From Promethearchaeota archaeon (GTDB lineage: Archaea > Asgardarchaeota > Lokiarchaeia > Sigynarchaeales > SOKP01), in the NCBI GenBank assembly GCA_019057975.1, contig JAHLWJ010000098.1, positions 1 through 14,495 of the forward strand: a DNA stretch of 14,495 bases, given 5' to 3'. Shown in pieces: positions 6,514 to 12,706 of this stretch. The notes under the pieces are model-generated. The model was not told the origin of the DNA, did not search any database, and saw only the letters and a program-made list of their open reading frames with translations. The number at the start of each line of letters is the position of its first letter. Positions within the stretch are counted from its first letter, which is position 1. A program made the translations under genes and the position numbers.

Positions 6514-7305
6514 TTCAATATAATCCTCTGAAGATGAAACAATTCCATATCCATAAGCTTCCAATTCGAGTCCAATATCAAGTGGTACTGATCCTCCGAA
6601 ATTAACCATTTGTTTAGCGATACCAACTCCTATAGGTGTACAACGCTTTACAATTGATTTTGCTACTGCCATAATTTTCCTTTCAAAATGATCTGTACTG
6701 AATACTCCATTGATTAAACCTATTTCATAAGCCCTTTGAGCAGTAATTACTTCCCCTAGTAAGATAAGCTCCATTGTCCTTCCTACTCCAATGTGTCGGG
6801 CCATAAGCTGTGTACCACCCCAACCCGGATGCATCCCTACAGTAACTTCTGGCAATCCCATTATAGAGCCTTGTTTTGCATATCTTAAATCGCAATTCAT
6901 AGCTAATTCTAGACCCCCTCCAAAGGCATACCCTTCAATAGCAGCTATCACAGGTTTAGGCATGTCTCGGAAGCGTTTAAAGATACGCTGGCCTTTTACA
7001 ACACCTTTTTTAACAGACCAGGGAGTAGCAATAATATCGGTGTTTGAATCTGAAGTATCACCAAAATCAGCACCACCAGAAAAACAATTTTTAGATCCTC
7101 TTAATATGATAACACGGGATTCAGGATCGTCGTAAAGAAGATCTAAAACCTTAGCAAGATCATCCAAAAGTTCTGGACCAATAGTATTAATCCGAGCCTC
7201 TCTTTCCGAAATTGGGGGATGATCCATAATTAATGTAGTAACATAGTTCTTCAAATCTTTTTTTACTTCGATATGGTTATACTCCCAATCTTTATTCTCA
7301 CTCAT
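6511..7305 (-). CDS. Enoyl-CoA hydratase (crotonase), ending at an in-frame TGA before its usual tail
   Basis: 264 residues as read. The catalytic apparatus is classical: FSGGADF (75-81) as first oxyanion loop, IEGYAFGGGLELAMNCDLRYA (from 123) with Glu133, LPEVTVGMHPGWGG (151-164) with Glu153, and GRTMELILLGE (175-185). It should hydrate trans-2-enoyl-CoA to 3-hydroxyacyl-CoA. It differs from the tandem trio by its normal FSGGAD loop and by a lengthened segment near 30-45 (ISEREARINTIGPELL). The start ATG at 7305 has a strong GGGTGA ribosome site 7-8 bases upstream. The frame stops at TGA 6511-6513, about 16 residues short of the family's normal end, and the missing tail is encoded in frame directly behind it (see 6463-6513). 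The trimer-contacting C-terminal helix is therefore absent unless TGA is read through. It is the first gene of the minus-strand block, about 170 bases ahead of DUF35. Confidence 0.87.
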   Translation of the reverse strand: MSENKDWEYNHIEVKKDLKNYVTTLIMDHPPISEREARINTIGPELLDDLAKVLDLLYDDPESRVIILRGSKNCFSGGADFGDTSDSNTDIIATPWSVKKGVVKGQRIFKRFRDMPKPVIAAIEGYAFGGGLELAMNCDLRYAKQGSIMGLPEVTVGMHPGWGGTQLMARHIGVGRTMELILLGEVITAQRAYEIGLINGVFSTDHFERKIMAVAKSIVKRCTPIGVGIAKQMVNFGGSVPLDIGLELEAYGYGIVSSSEDYIE

Positions 7306-7481
7306 TTATTTTTCACCCTTCTTAATTTTGTTTTAATTAGTTTTAACCATTATTTGATTAAGTAGATATTTATAGCTTTAATAATTGTTATATATTTCAT
7401 GATCTAGAACAAAACCATACTGAAATGATAAACTAAAAATTGCTTAGTAAATTTAAATTCAAAGATTAAATAAATGGATAG
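7306..7481. promoter_or_regulatory. Divergent promoter region, hydratase (-) and MBL-fold gene (+)
   Basis: This 176-base gap holds start signals for both directions. On the minus strand GCTATAAATATC (about 7365-7376) is TATA-like, and GGGTGA lies just before the ATG at 7305. On the plus strand GTTATATATTTC (about 7387-7398) is TATA-like, with a leader of some 60 bases and no ribosome site before the ATG at 7482. Box calls are by eye. Confidence 0.4.
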
Positions 7482-8528
7482 ATGAACCTGTTTTCATATA
7501 AGATAAATTCTGAAGTTAGTGAAATCGATGGGGTATACAGATTTCAAATTGATTTTCCCTCGTCATTTGGATTGCGATTTGTATGTATGTATCTTTTCAA
7601 TATTGATGATACCCATATCCTAGTTGATGCAGGTTTGAATATCCCGGATTGGAAGAAGAAATTCTTTTTTGAGCTACAAAAGCTAAACCTAACAATTAAT
7701 GACATTGATTACCTTATCATTACGCACGACCATCCAGATCACGTAGGATTAATGGAAGAAATTAAGCAAAAAAATCCTGATATTCAATTATTAATGCATG
7801 AAATTACTCACGATGTAATAAAATGGATGACTGATCCTAAAAATGACGATGAAATTAAAAATCATGCAGATGAATTAAAGTCACGTACAATGAAATACGG
7901 AATAACTGAAGAAATGGCAAAGACCATGTTTGGATTTTCTACAAGTATGCATAGAATGATACCTTATGTTAAACCGGACAGAATTTTAAACGATAATGAT
8001 GAAATTAAATTTGATTCAACTAACTTAAAATTTATCTGGACGCCAGGGCATAGTTTAGGACATACATGTGTGTTTGAGGAAAGTACTCGCCATTTATTTG
8101 CAGGAGATCATATCCTTTCAAGAATTACTCCTAATATTGGCACTTCTATGATAAATCCTATAATTGAAAAAAAATTTGATTTTACAAATATTTTGGACCT
8201 ATATTTGAAATCCTTAGATAAAATTGATAAGTTAGATCCAAAAATAATATTTCCCGCACATCAAGAGGTAATTTATGATCCTCATCAAAGAATATTAGAA
8301 ATGAAAAAACATCATGACACAAGGTTATCTGAAGTTTCAAAAGTAATTGAAAATACTGCTTTAACTCCCTACAGAATTTCTCAAATTCACTTTGGAGAAG
8401 ATTTAGATGGACTGAACACGCTTTTAGCTCTAAGCGAAGTGCTAAGCCATCTAATTTATTTGGAAAATCAAGGGAAAATAAAAAGAATTGAGAAAAATAA
8501 TAGAATTTATTTTATAAAGGAGACTTAA
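7482..8528 (+). CDS. Metallo-beta-lactamase-fold hydrolase with C-terminal winged-helix-like domain
   Basis: 348 residues. The dinuclear metal site is complete: THDHPDH (81-87; His82, His84, Asp86, His87), His190 in TPGHSLGHT (188-196), Asp209 in FAGDH (206-210) and His260 in FPAH (257-260). Residues from about 275 to the end (KKHHDTRLSEV, then RISQIHFG and LSEVLSHLIYLENQGKIKRI) resemble the helical and winged-helix region that follows the MBL core in LACTB2-like proteins. Between the HxHxDH motif and His190 there is a long helical insert (about 105-165). Members of this group include thioester and phosphodiester hydrolases, so an acyl-CoA or acyl-thioester hydrolase would suit the neighbourhood, but nothing in the sequence fixes the substrate. 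No ribosome site is visible. The stop overlaps the opposing SDR stop in the palindrome TTAA (8525-8528). Confidence 0.85.
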   Translation: MNLFSYKINSEVSEIDGVYRFQIDFPSSFGLRFVCMYLFNIDDTHILVDAGLNIPDWKKKFFFELQKLNLTINDIDYLIITHDHPDHVGLMEEIKQKNPDIQLLMHEITHDVIKWMTDPKNDDEIKNHADELKSRTMKYGITEEMAKTMFGFSTSMHRMIPYVKPDRILNDNDEIKFDSTNLKFIWTPGHSLGHTCVFEESTRHLFAGDHILSRITPNIGTSMINPIIEKKFDFTNILDLYLKSLDKIDKLDPKIIFPAHQEVIYDPHQRILEMKKHHDTRLSEVSKVIENTALTPYRISQIHFGEDLDGLNTLLALSEVLSHLIYLENQGKIKRIEKNNRIYFIKET

Positions 8529-9364
8529 TCGAAGGCTTTTAGGATTGTATCAAATCTTTCCTTTATATGTTCTTTAAGAATTGGTTGTTTGTGAGTTAAA
8601 ATATGAAGCTTTTCATCTCTTATTCCTTGGAATACAATATCTGCAACTTCATTGGGCATAAGGCCTGGTGACTGTTCTAGAAACTCTTGTAACTGTTCCA
8701 TTCTTTCTTCATCTATCTCCGATTGGAAGAATTCGCTCTTTCTTTCTTCTGGTAGGCGATTAATTGATGCCATAAAGATATTTGTTTTCACAAAACCTGG
8801 ACATACGACCGAAACCTTAATTTTCGGACCATTTTCTTCCAATTCCTGGGTTAATCTCTCCGAAAGGAAAACAAGGGCATGTTTACATACCCCATAAGTA
8901 GAGCCGCCCACGCCGTTAGAGAGTAATCCCTCAATGGAAGAAATGTTAACAACATGGCATTCAGTGTCTTGTTTGATCATTATAGGAATAAAGGTTCGAA
9001 TGCCATAGATTACACCCATCAAATTAATCCCTAAAACGAATTCCCAATCTTCCAATTCATATTCCCAAGTAAGTTTAGGGATTGCAACTCCTGCATTATT
9101 AAATAACAAATGTACTGCTCCAAAAGAGTCTAAGGTTTTTTTTGCTAACTCTTCAATATCACCAGGTTTTGAAACATCACTTGTAACAGATAAGACTTCA
9201 GAGCCTTCTCGTTTCAATTTTCTTTCGGTTCTCCTAAGACGCTTCTCATCGATATCAGAAATTACTACTTTCATCCCTTCTTTGCCACAACGGTAAGCAA
9301 GGCTTTGCCCTATACCGCTAGCAGCCCCTGTTATTACAGCAACTTTATCTTTAAAATCTTTCAT
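8525..9364 (-). CDS. Short-chain dehydrogenase/reductase (SDR) A
   Basis: 279 residues, classical SDR. The cofactor loop is TGAASGIG (12-19), Asp37 at the end of the second strand (ISDID) favours NAD(H), and NNAG is at 89-92. The catalytic set is Ser142/143 in NISSIEG, Tyr157 and Lys161 in YGVCK. PGFVKTNIF follows the active site. The C-terminal part from about 205 is a helical extension ending in LHILTHKQPILKEHIKERFD, shared with SDR B (10575-11447), of which this is clearly a paralogue. Likely role: NAD-linked oxidation of a secondary alcohol such as a 3-hydroxyacyl-CoA, or reduction of the ketone; the substrate cannot be read from sequence. No Shine-Dalgarno sequence precedes the ATG at 9364. 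The stop overlaps that of the converging MBL gene by two bases. The N-terminus MKDFKDK is identical to that of SDR C. Confidence 0.88.
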   Translation of the reverse strand: MKDFKDKVAVITGAASGIGQSLAYRCGKEGMKVVISDIDEKRLRRTERKLKREGSEVLSVTSDVSKPGDIEELAKKTLDSFGAVHLLFNNAGVAIPKLTWEYELEDWEFVLGINLMGVIYGIRTFIPIMIKQDTECHVVNISSIEGLLSNGVGGSTYGVCKHALVFLSERLTQELEENGPKIKVSVVCPGFVKTNIFMASINRLPEERKSEFFQSEIDEERMEQLQEFLEQSPGLMPNEVADIVFQGIRDEKLHILTHKQPILKEHIKERFDTILKAFD

Positions 9365-9511
9365 ATTAATTATTCAACTGTATAAAATAAAAAGATTGTT
9401 TCTATGTGTGGTTTTAAATCAGAAACCTATAATTATAAATATTTCTTGAAATAAAATAACAATTAGATTACAGTTTTTAGCAAATTGAATATTAAGTAAA
9501 AGTGTTAAATA
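9365..9511. promoter_or_regulatory. Divergent promoter region, SDR A (-) and alcohol dehydrogenase (+)
   Basis: 147 AT-rich bases lie between two divergent starts, neither with a ribosome site. TATA-like sequence is present around 9430-9445 (ATAATTATAAATATTTC), usable in either direction. No clear operator repeat is seen. Confidence 0.3.
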
Positions 9512-10531
9512 ATGAAAGCCGCGGTTTTTTATGGACCTCGAGACGTCAGGACAGAAGAAGTGGAAAAACCCAAGATTCAAGATAACGAAATTCTTATAAA
9601 AGTTAAAGCATGTGGGATTTGTGGCTCAGATTTACATATGTATAAACTGAATCTGTTCAGTCAAATTCTTGTAAGACCTTTAAAAAAAGGTGGAATCCCC
9701 GGTCATGAATATTGTGGTGAAATTGTAGAAGTAGGAAATAGGATTAAAAGATTTAAGGAAGGTGATAGAGTTGTCGCCATCTCAAATGGCGGCATGGCTG
9801 AATACGTTCCTGTTACTATTACGTATGGTTATAATGTTTATAAATTACCCTCCAATGTTACCTATGAGGAAGCAGCGACACTTGAACCATTAGCCAATTC
9901 CTATCATGCAATGATGAAGGGTAAACCATTTAAAGGTGCAAATATTGTAATTTACGGGGCAGGAGCAATAGGGCTTGGCATAATCCAATGCTTGAAAGCG
10001 CTTAATATTAACCCAAATAAAATCATTGTAATAGATTTGTCAGACTCCCGTTTAAACGTTGCTAAAAAGTTAGGCGCTGATGAAATTATTAATGCTAAAA
10101 CTGAAAATGTCTTTCCAAAAATTTTAAAAATTGTTGGTCCTATGCCTCAGTTTCAACCTTCAATAATACAAATGCCTAAAGTTGATATTGTTTATGACTG
10201 TGTAGGATACATAAAACAACAAAAAGCCCCTTTAGTCCTCCAACAAGCAATACTTATGGCTCGACAATATACTGGTACAGTCGTAGTCCATGGGATATTC
10301 GAGGAGAGTGTAAAATTAGATTTACTCTTTATGGTTGGGAAAGAAGTAACAATTAAAGGATCATTCGGATTTACTCCGTTAGAAGTGAAAAAAAGTTTAA
10401 AATTAATTGAGAATAAGCAGCTTGATCGATCGAAAATTATTTCGCATGAGTTTCCATTGGATAAAGCTAAAGAGGCTTTTGAAACTCAGTGTAATACTAA
10501 TGAATCTGTTAAAGTATTAATAAAACCGTAG
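9512..10531 (+). CDS. Zinc-type alcohol dehydrogenase (MDR family) lacking the structural-zinc lobe
   Basis: 339 residues. The catalytic zinc site is present: Cys37 in ACGICGSD (33-40), His65-Glu66 in PGHEYCGE (63-70) and Glu125 in LEPLA. The Rossmann domain has YGAGAIGLG (148-156), with Asp175 (IIVIDLSDSR) favouring NAD(H). In most sorbitol or threonine dehydrogenase-like members the catalytic domain carries a four-cysteine structural-zinc loop after the GDRV motif. Here GDRVVAISNGGMAEYV (84-99) runs straight through, so that loop is deleted. The enzyme probably oxidises a primary or secondary alcohol or polyol, or reduces the carbonyl. The segment at about 195-230 (KIVGPMPQFQPSIIQMPKVD) looks like an insertion. 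The ATG at 9512 begins the conserved MKAAVFYGP. It lies between SDRs A and B but on the opposite strand; its stop is 43 bases from that of SDR B. Confidence 0.88.
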   Translation: MKAAVFYGPRDVRTEEVEKPKIQDNEILIKVKACGICGSDLHMYKLNLFSQILVRPLKKGGIPGHEYCGEIVEVGNRIKRFKEGDRVVAISNGGMAEYVPVTITYGYNVYKLPSNVTYEEAATLEPLANSYHAMMKGKPFKGANIVIYGAGAIGLGIIQCLKALNINPNKIIVIDLSDSRLNVAKKLGADEIINAKTENVFPKILKIVGPMPQFQPSIIQMPKVDIVYDCVGYIKQQKAPLVLQQAILMARQYTGTVVVHGIFEESVKLDLLFMVGKEVTIKGSFGFTPLEVKKSLKLIENKQLDRSKIISHEFPLDKAKEAFETQCNTNESVKVLIKP

Positions 10532-10574
10532 TTAGCGTTCGAAAAATATAATCAACTTTTTGGTTTAAAATAGG

Positions 10575-11447
10575 CTAGTCTTCAAATTCCTCAAGAATCT
10601 CATCAAATCTTTCCTTTACAAGTCTCTTCATAAGGTCATCTTTGTGTGTGAAAATATAAAACTTATCCTGCTTAACAGCTTGAAAAATAATTTCTGCTGC
10701 TTCTTCGGGGGGCATTATTTTTGTTTGTTCTAACGCTTCTTCAATTTTTACTCCGAATTTGGCAAAGAAATCTTCTCCTCTTGTATCTTCACCTTGCTCA
10801 TTTGGAAGATTCTGAAATTTCTCCGGACGATGAGTATCACCGAATAGAATTCTTGTATTAACGAATCCTGGACATACAACTGATACTTTAATTTTACTTC
10901 TTTTCATTTCTAAATCAATTCGTAAGGTTTCGCTTAAAGAAATTACACCATGTTTAGAAACCCCATAAATAGCACCTCCAGGGCCAGAACCTGAGAACAA
11001 TCCTTCCATTGATGATATATTAACTATATGGCATTCTTCATCTTGTTTTAACATAATTGGAATAAAAATTCTAACTCCATGAATTACTCCCCATAGATTC
11101 ACACCCAATTGCCACTCCCAATCATTTAATGTATAATTCCAGGTATACTTGGTATTACCAATTCCCGCATTATTGACTAATAGATGTACTGCTCCGTAAG
11201 TATTAATTGTCTTCTTTGCTAATGCTTCAACGTCACCTACTTTAGATACATCAGTCAAAACTGAGATTGCATCTGCTTCAAGCCTTTTCATCTTCCTCTC
11301 TGCTTTTCTTAAGAATTTTTCATCAATATCTGCTAACACAACTTTCATGCCTTCCTTTGCACAACGTTCGGCCAAAGCTAAACCAATACCGCTTCCGGCT
11401 CCTGTGATTACTGCCACTTTATTTTTAAATTTTTCCAAGGTTCTCAT
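10575..11447 (-). CDS. Short-chain dehydrogenase/reductase (SDR) B
   Basis: 290 residues, paralogue of SDR A. TGAGSGIG lies at 15-22, Asp40 after the second strand (VLADID), NNAG at 92-95, and the catalytic Ser145/146 (NISSMEG), Tyr161 and Lys165 (YGVSK) are all in place. It shares with SDR A the distinctive FIPIMLKQDEECHIVNISS stretch (128-146) and a C-terminal THK motif followed by a charged helix. A longer loop (about 200-235, rich in charged residues) follows the substrate-binding segment. Cofactor is likely NAD(H); substrate unknown. The ATG at 11447 comes just three bases after the stop of an orphan SDR tail (11451-11561), as though the gene once followed a complete SDR in an operon. 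It probably now shares the transcript that begins with SDR C, 126 bases upstream. Confidence 0.88.
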   Translation of the reverse strand: MRTLEKFKNKVAVITGAGSGIGLALAERCAKEGMKVVLADIDEKFLRKAERKMKRLEADAISVLTDVSKVGDVEALAKKTINTYGAVHLLVNNAGIGNTKYTWNYTLNDWEWQLGVNLWGVIHGVRIFIPIMLKQDEECHIVNISSMEGLFSGSGPGGAIYGVSKHGVISLSETLRIDLEMKRSKIKVSVVCPGFVNTRILFGDTHRPEKFQNLPNEQGEDTRGEDFFAKFGVKIEEALEQTKIMPPEEAAEIIFQAVKQDKFYIFTHKDDLMKRLVKERFDEILEEFED

Positions 11448-11450
11448 CTC

Positions 11451-11561
11451 TTATTCAAATTTATTATAATCATCAGTATTGATACCCATTTTGTGGTATA
11501 TATCTCTCATATTTTTTGCATGTTCGGCATGAGCCATCTTAAGGACATTTTCAATTTGGTT
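11451..11561 (-). pseudogene. Orphan C-terminal tail of an SDR related to SDR C
   Basis: The 126 bases between SDR C and SDR B hold an open stretch of 36 codons with no proper start. Its last part, KNMRDIYHKMGINTDDY, lines up with the end of SDR C, KAFREHFHKHGINIEDY: 11 identities over 30 aligned residues, concentrated in R[DE].[FY]HK.GIN.[DE]DY. It ends with its own TAA at 11451-11453, three bases before the SDR B start. The upstream 250 residues of an SDR are missing. Codons differ from those in SDR C, so this is an old, diverged copy and not a fresh duplication. Most likely a tandem SDR was lost by deletion, leaving its tail. A 28-residue peptide from the ATG at 11537 is possible but has no ribosome site. 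Confidence 0.65.
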
Positions 11562-11573
11562 TTTTTAACTTTT

Positions 11574-12479
11574 TTACATATAGTCTTCAATATTAATTCC
11601 ATGTTTATGAAAGTGTTCTCTAAAAGCCTTACCCCGATTTGTTATCCCCTCTACTATCATATTCTCGTATTGTTTTGGATCTTTCCCTTTCATTTCTAAG
11701 ATCTCTAAATAATAATCAGCATCAAAAACATATAATTGGTTCTTTTCTATTCCTTGTATATATTTCTCTACAGCATCATCGGGTGAGATTGCTCCTTCCG
11801 CAATTACATCCATCAATGTAGTGTAAACTTTATCCAACTTTTCCTTTCCAAAATCTTTTAGAAGTTTTAGAGGATATACAATTTTATCTGTATCAATCTC
11901 AAGTATATTTGTTTTGACCCATGCGGGAACAATAACAGACACATTTATGCCAAGATTTTTTAAACGTGCAAAAAAAGTTTCTGAAAGACCTACCACTCCA
12001 AATTTTGAAGCAATATATGGAAGTGGCTCTGCTATACCTAATACTCCTGCTCCGGAAGCCATATTCACGATATGTCCTGATCCCCTTTTAACCATACGTG
12101 GTAAAAATGCCTTAATTGAATGAATTATGCTCCATAAATTGGTATCCATTACTTTCTTCCAAACCTCTAAATCGATATTGAGCATATCCATACCCATGGA
12201 AATTCCCGCATTATTGATCAGAAGATCAAGTTCACCTATTTTATCATAAAAATTTTTAGCCGTTTTTTCAAAATCCTCATATTTGGATACGTCACACTTA
12301 CTTGCAAATACTTTTACTCCAATTTTTTCCACTTCTGACTTTACTTTTTCAAGACCATCCATATTGATATCGGTAATATGAAGATTCATTCCTCGTCTTG
12401 CTAAAGCAAGTGCAAATGACCGTCCTATTCCACTAGCAGCACCCGTTATAAACCCGTTCTTATCCTTAAAATCTTTCAT
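11574..12479 (-). CDS. Short-chain dehydrogenase/reductase (SDR) C
   Basis: 301 residues. TGAASGIG (12-19), Asp37 (HITDIN), NNAG (89-92) and the catalytic Ser142 (NMASGAG), Tyr155 and Lys159 (YIASK) identify a classical, probably NAD(H)-using SDR. It is more distant from SDRs A and B than they are from each other: it has FLPRMVKRGSGHIVNMASG (125-143) where they have the IMxKQDxEC block, and a different C-terminus. Residues from about 255 form an extra helical tail ending EHFHKHGINIEDYM, a tail also found as an orphan fragment directly downstream. The ATG at 12479 is preceded by AGGATT at a slightly long distance. It is the first gene of a minus-strand unit and diverges from the acyl-CoA synthetase gene. 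Function: alcohol/ketone oxidoreductase, substrate unknown. Confidence 0.88.
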   Translation of the reverse strand: MKDFKDKNGFITGAASGIGRSFALALARRGMNLHITDINMDGLEKVKSEVEKIGVKVFASKCDVSKYEDFEKTAKNFYDKIGELDLLINNAGISMGMDMLNIDLEVWKKVMDTNLWSIIHSIKAFLPRMVKRGSGHIVNMASGAGVLGIAEPLPYIASKFGVVGLSETFFARLKNLGINVSVIVPAWVKTNILEIDTDKIVYPLKLLKDFGKEKLDKVYTTLMDVIAEGAISPDDAVEKYIQGIEKNQLYVFDADYYLEILEMKGKDPKQYENMIVEGITNRGKAFREHFHKHGINIEDYM

Positions 12480-12706
12480 GTATTTTCAATCCTATCCTGA
12501 TAATAATATAAAAACTAATTAATACATACATTAAAACTTCTACATAAAAATACTCTTACCAAATTTGTGGCTATATATAAGAAAACACTTTTATATATAT
12601 AGAATGAATTTCTTATTACAGAATTGAGTTATTTTTTAACCTTATAAAAACTCAATGAAAATAAAAAACCAAAAATTAGGTAAAAGATATAAATTTGGTA
12701 ATTAAT
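12480..12706. promoter_or_regulatory. Divergent promoter region, SDR C (-) and acyl-CoA synthetase (+)
   Basis: This 227-base gap is the longest gene-free stretch. It carries two facing TATA-like boxes, CTATATATAA (12571-12580) and TTATATATATAG (12591-12602), which form an imperfect inverted repeat around GAAAACACT. A further GATATAAATT lies at 12686-12695, close to the synthetase start. TACCAAATTT (12557-12566) recurs inverted as AAATTTGGTA (12691-12700). No open reading frame or RNA gene is recognisable here. Confidence 0.4.

Noticed and set aside
6791..7135. Plus-strand open frame of 114 codons inside the enoyl-CoA hydratase gene
   Set aside because: Antisense to the catalytic core of a clear crotonase; no ribosome site and no recognisable motif.
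11493..11821. Hydrophobic plus-strand frames over the 3' end of SDR C
   Set aside because: The hydrophobic look comes from T-rich antisense sequence; no start signal, and SDR C covers most of the region.
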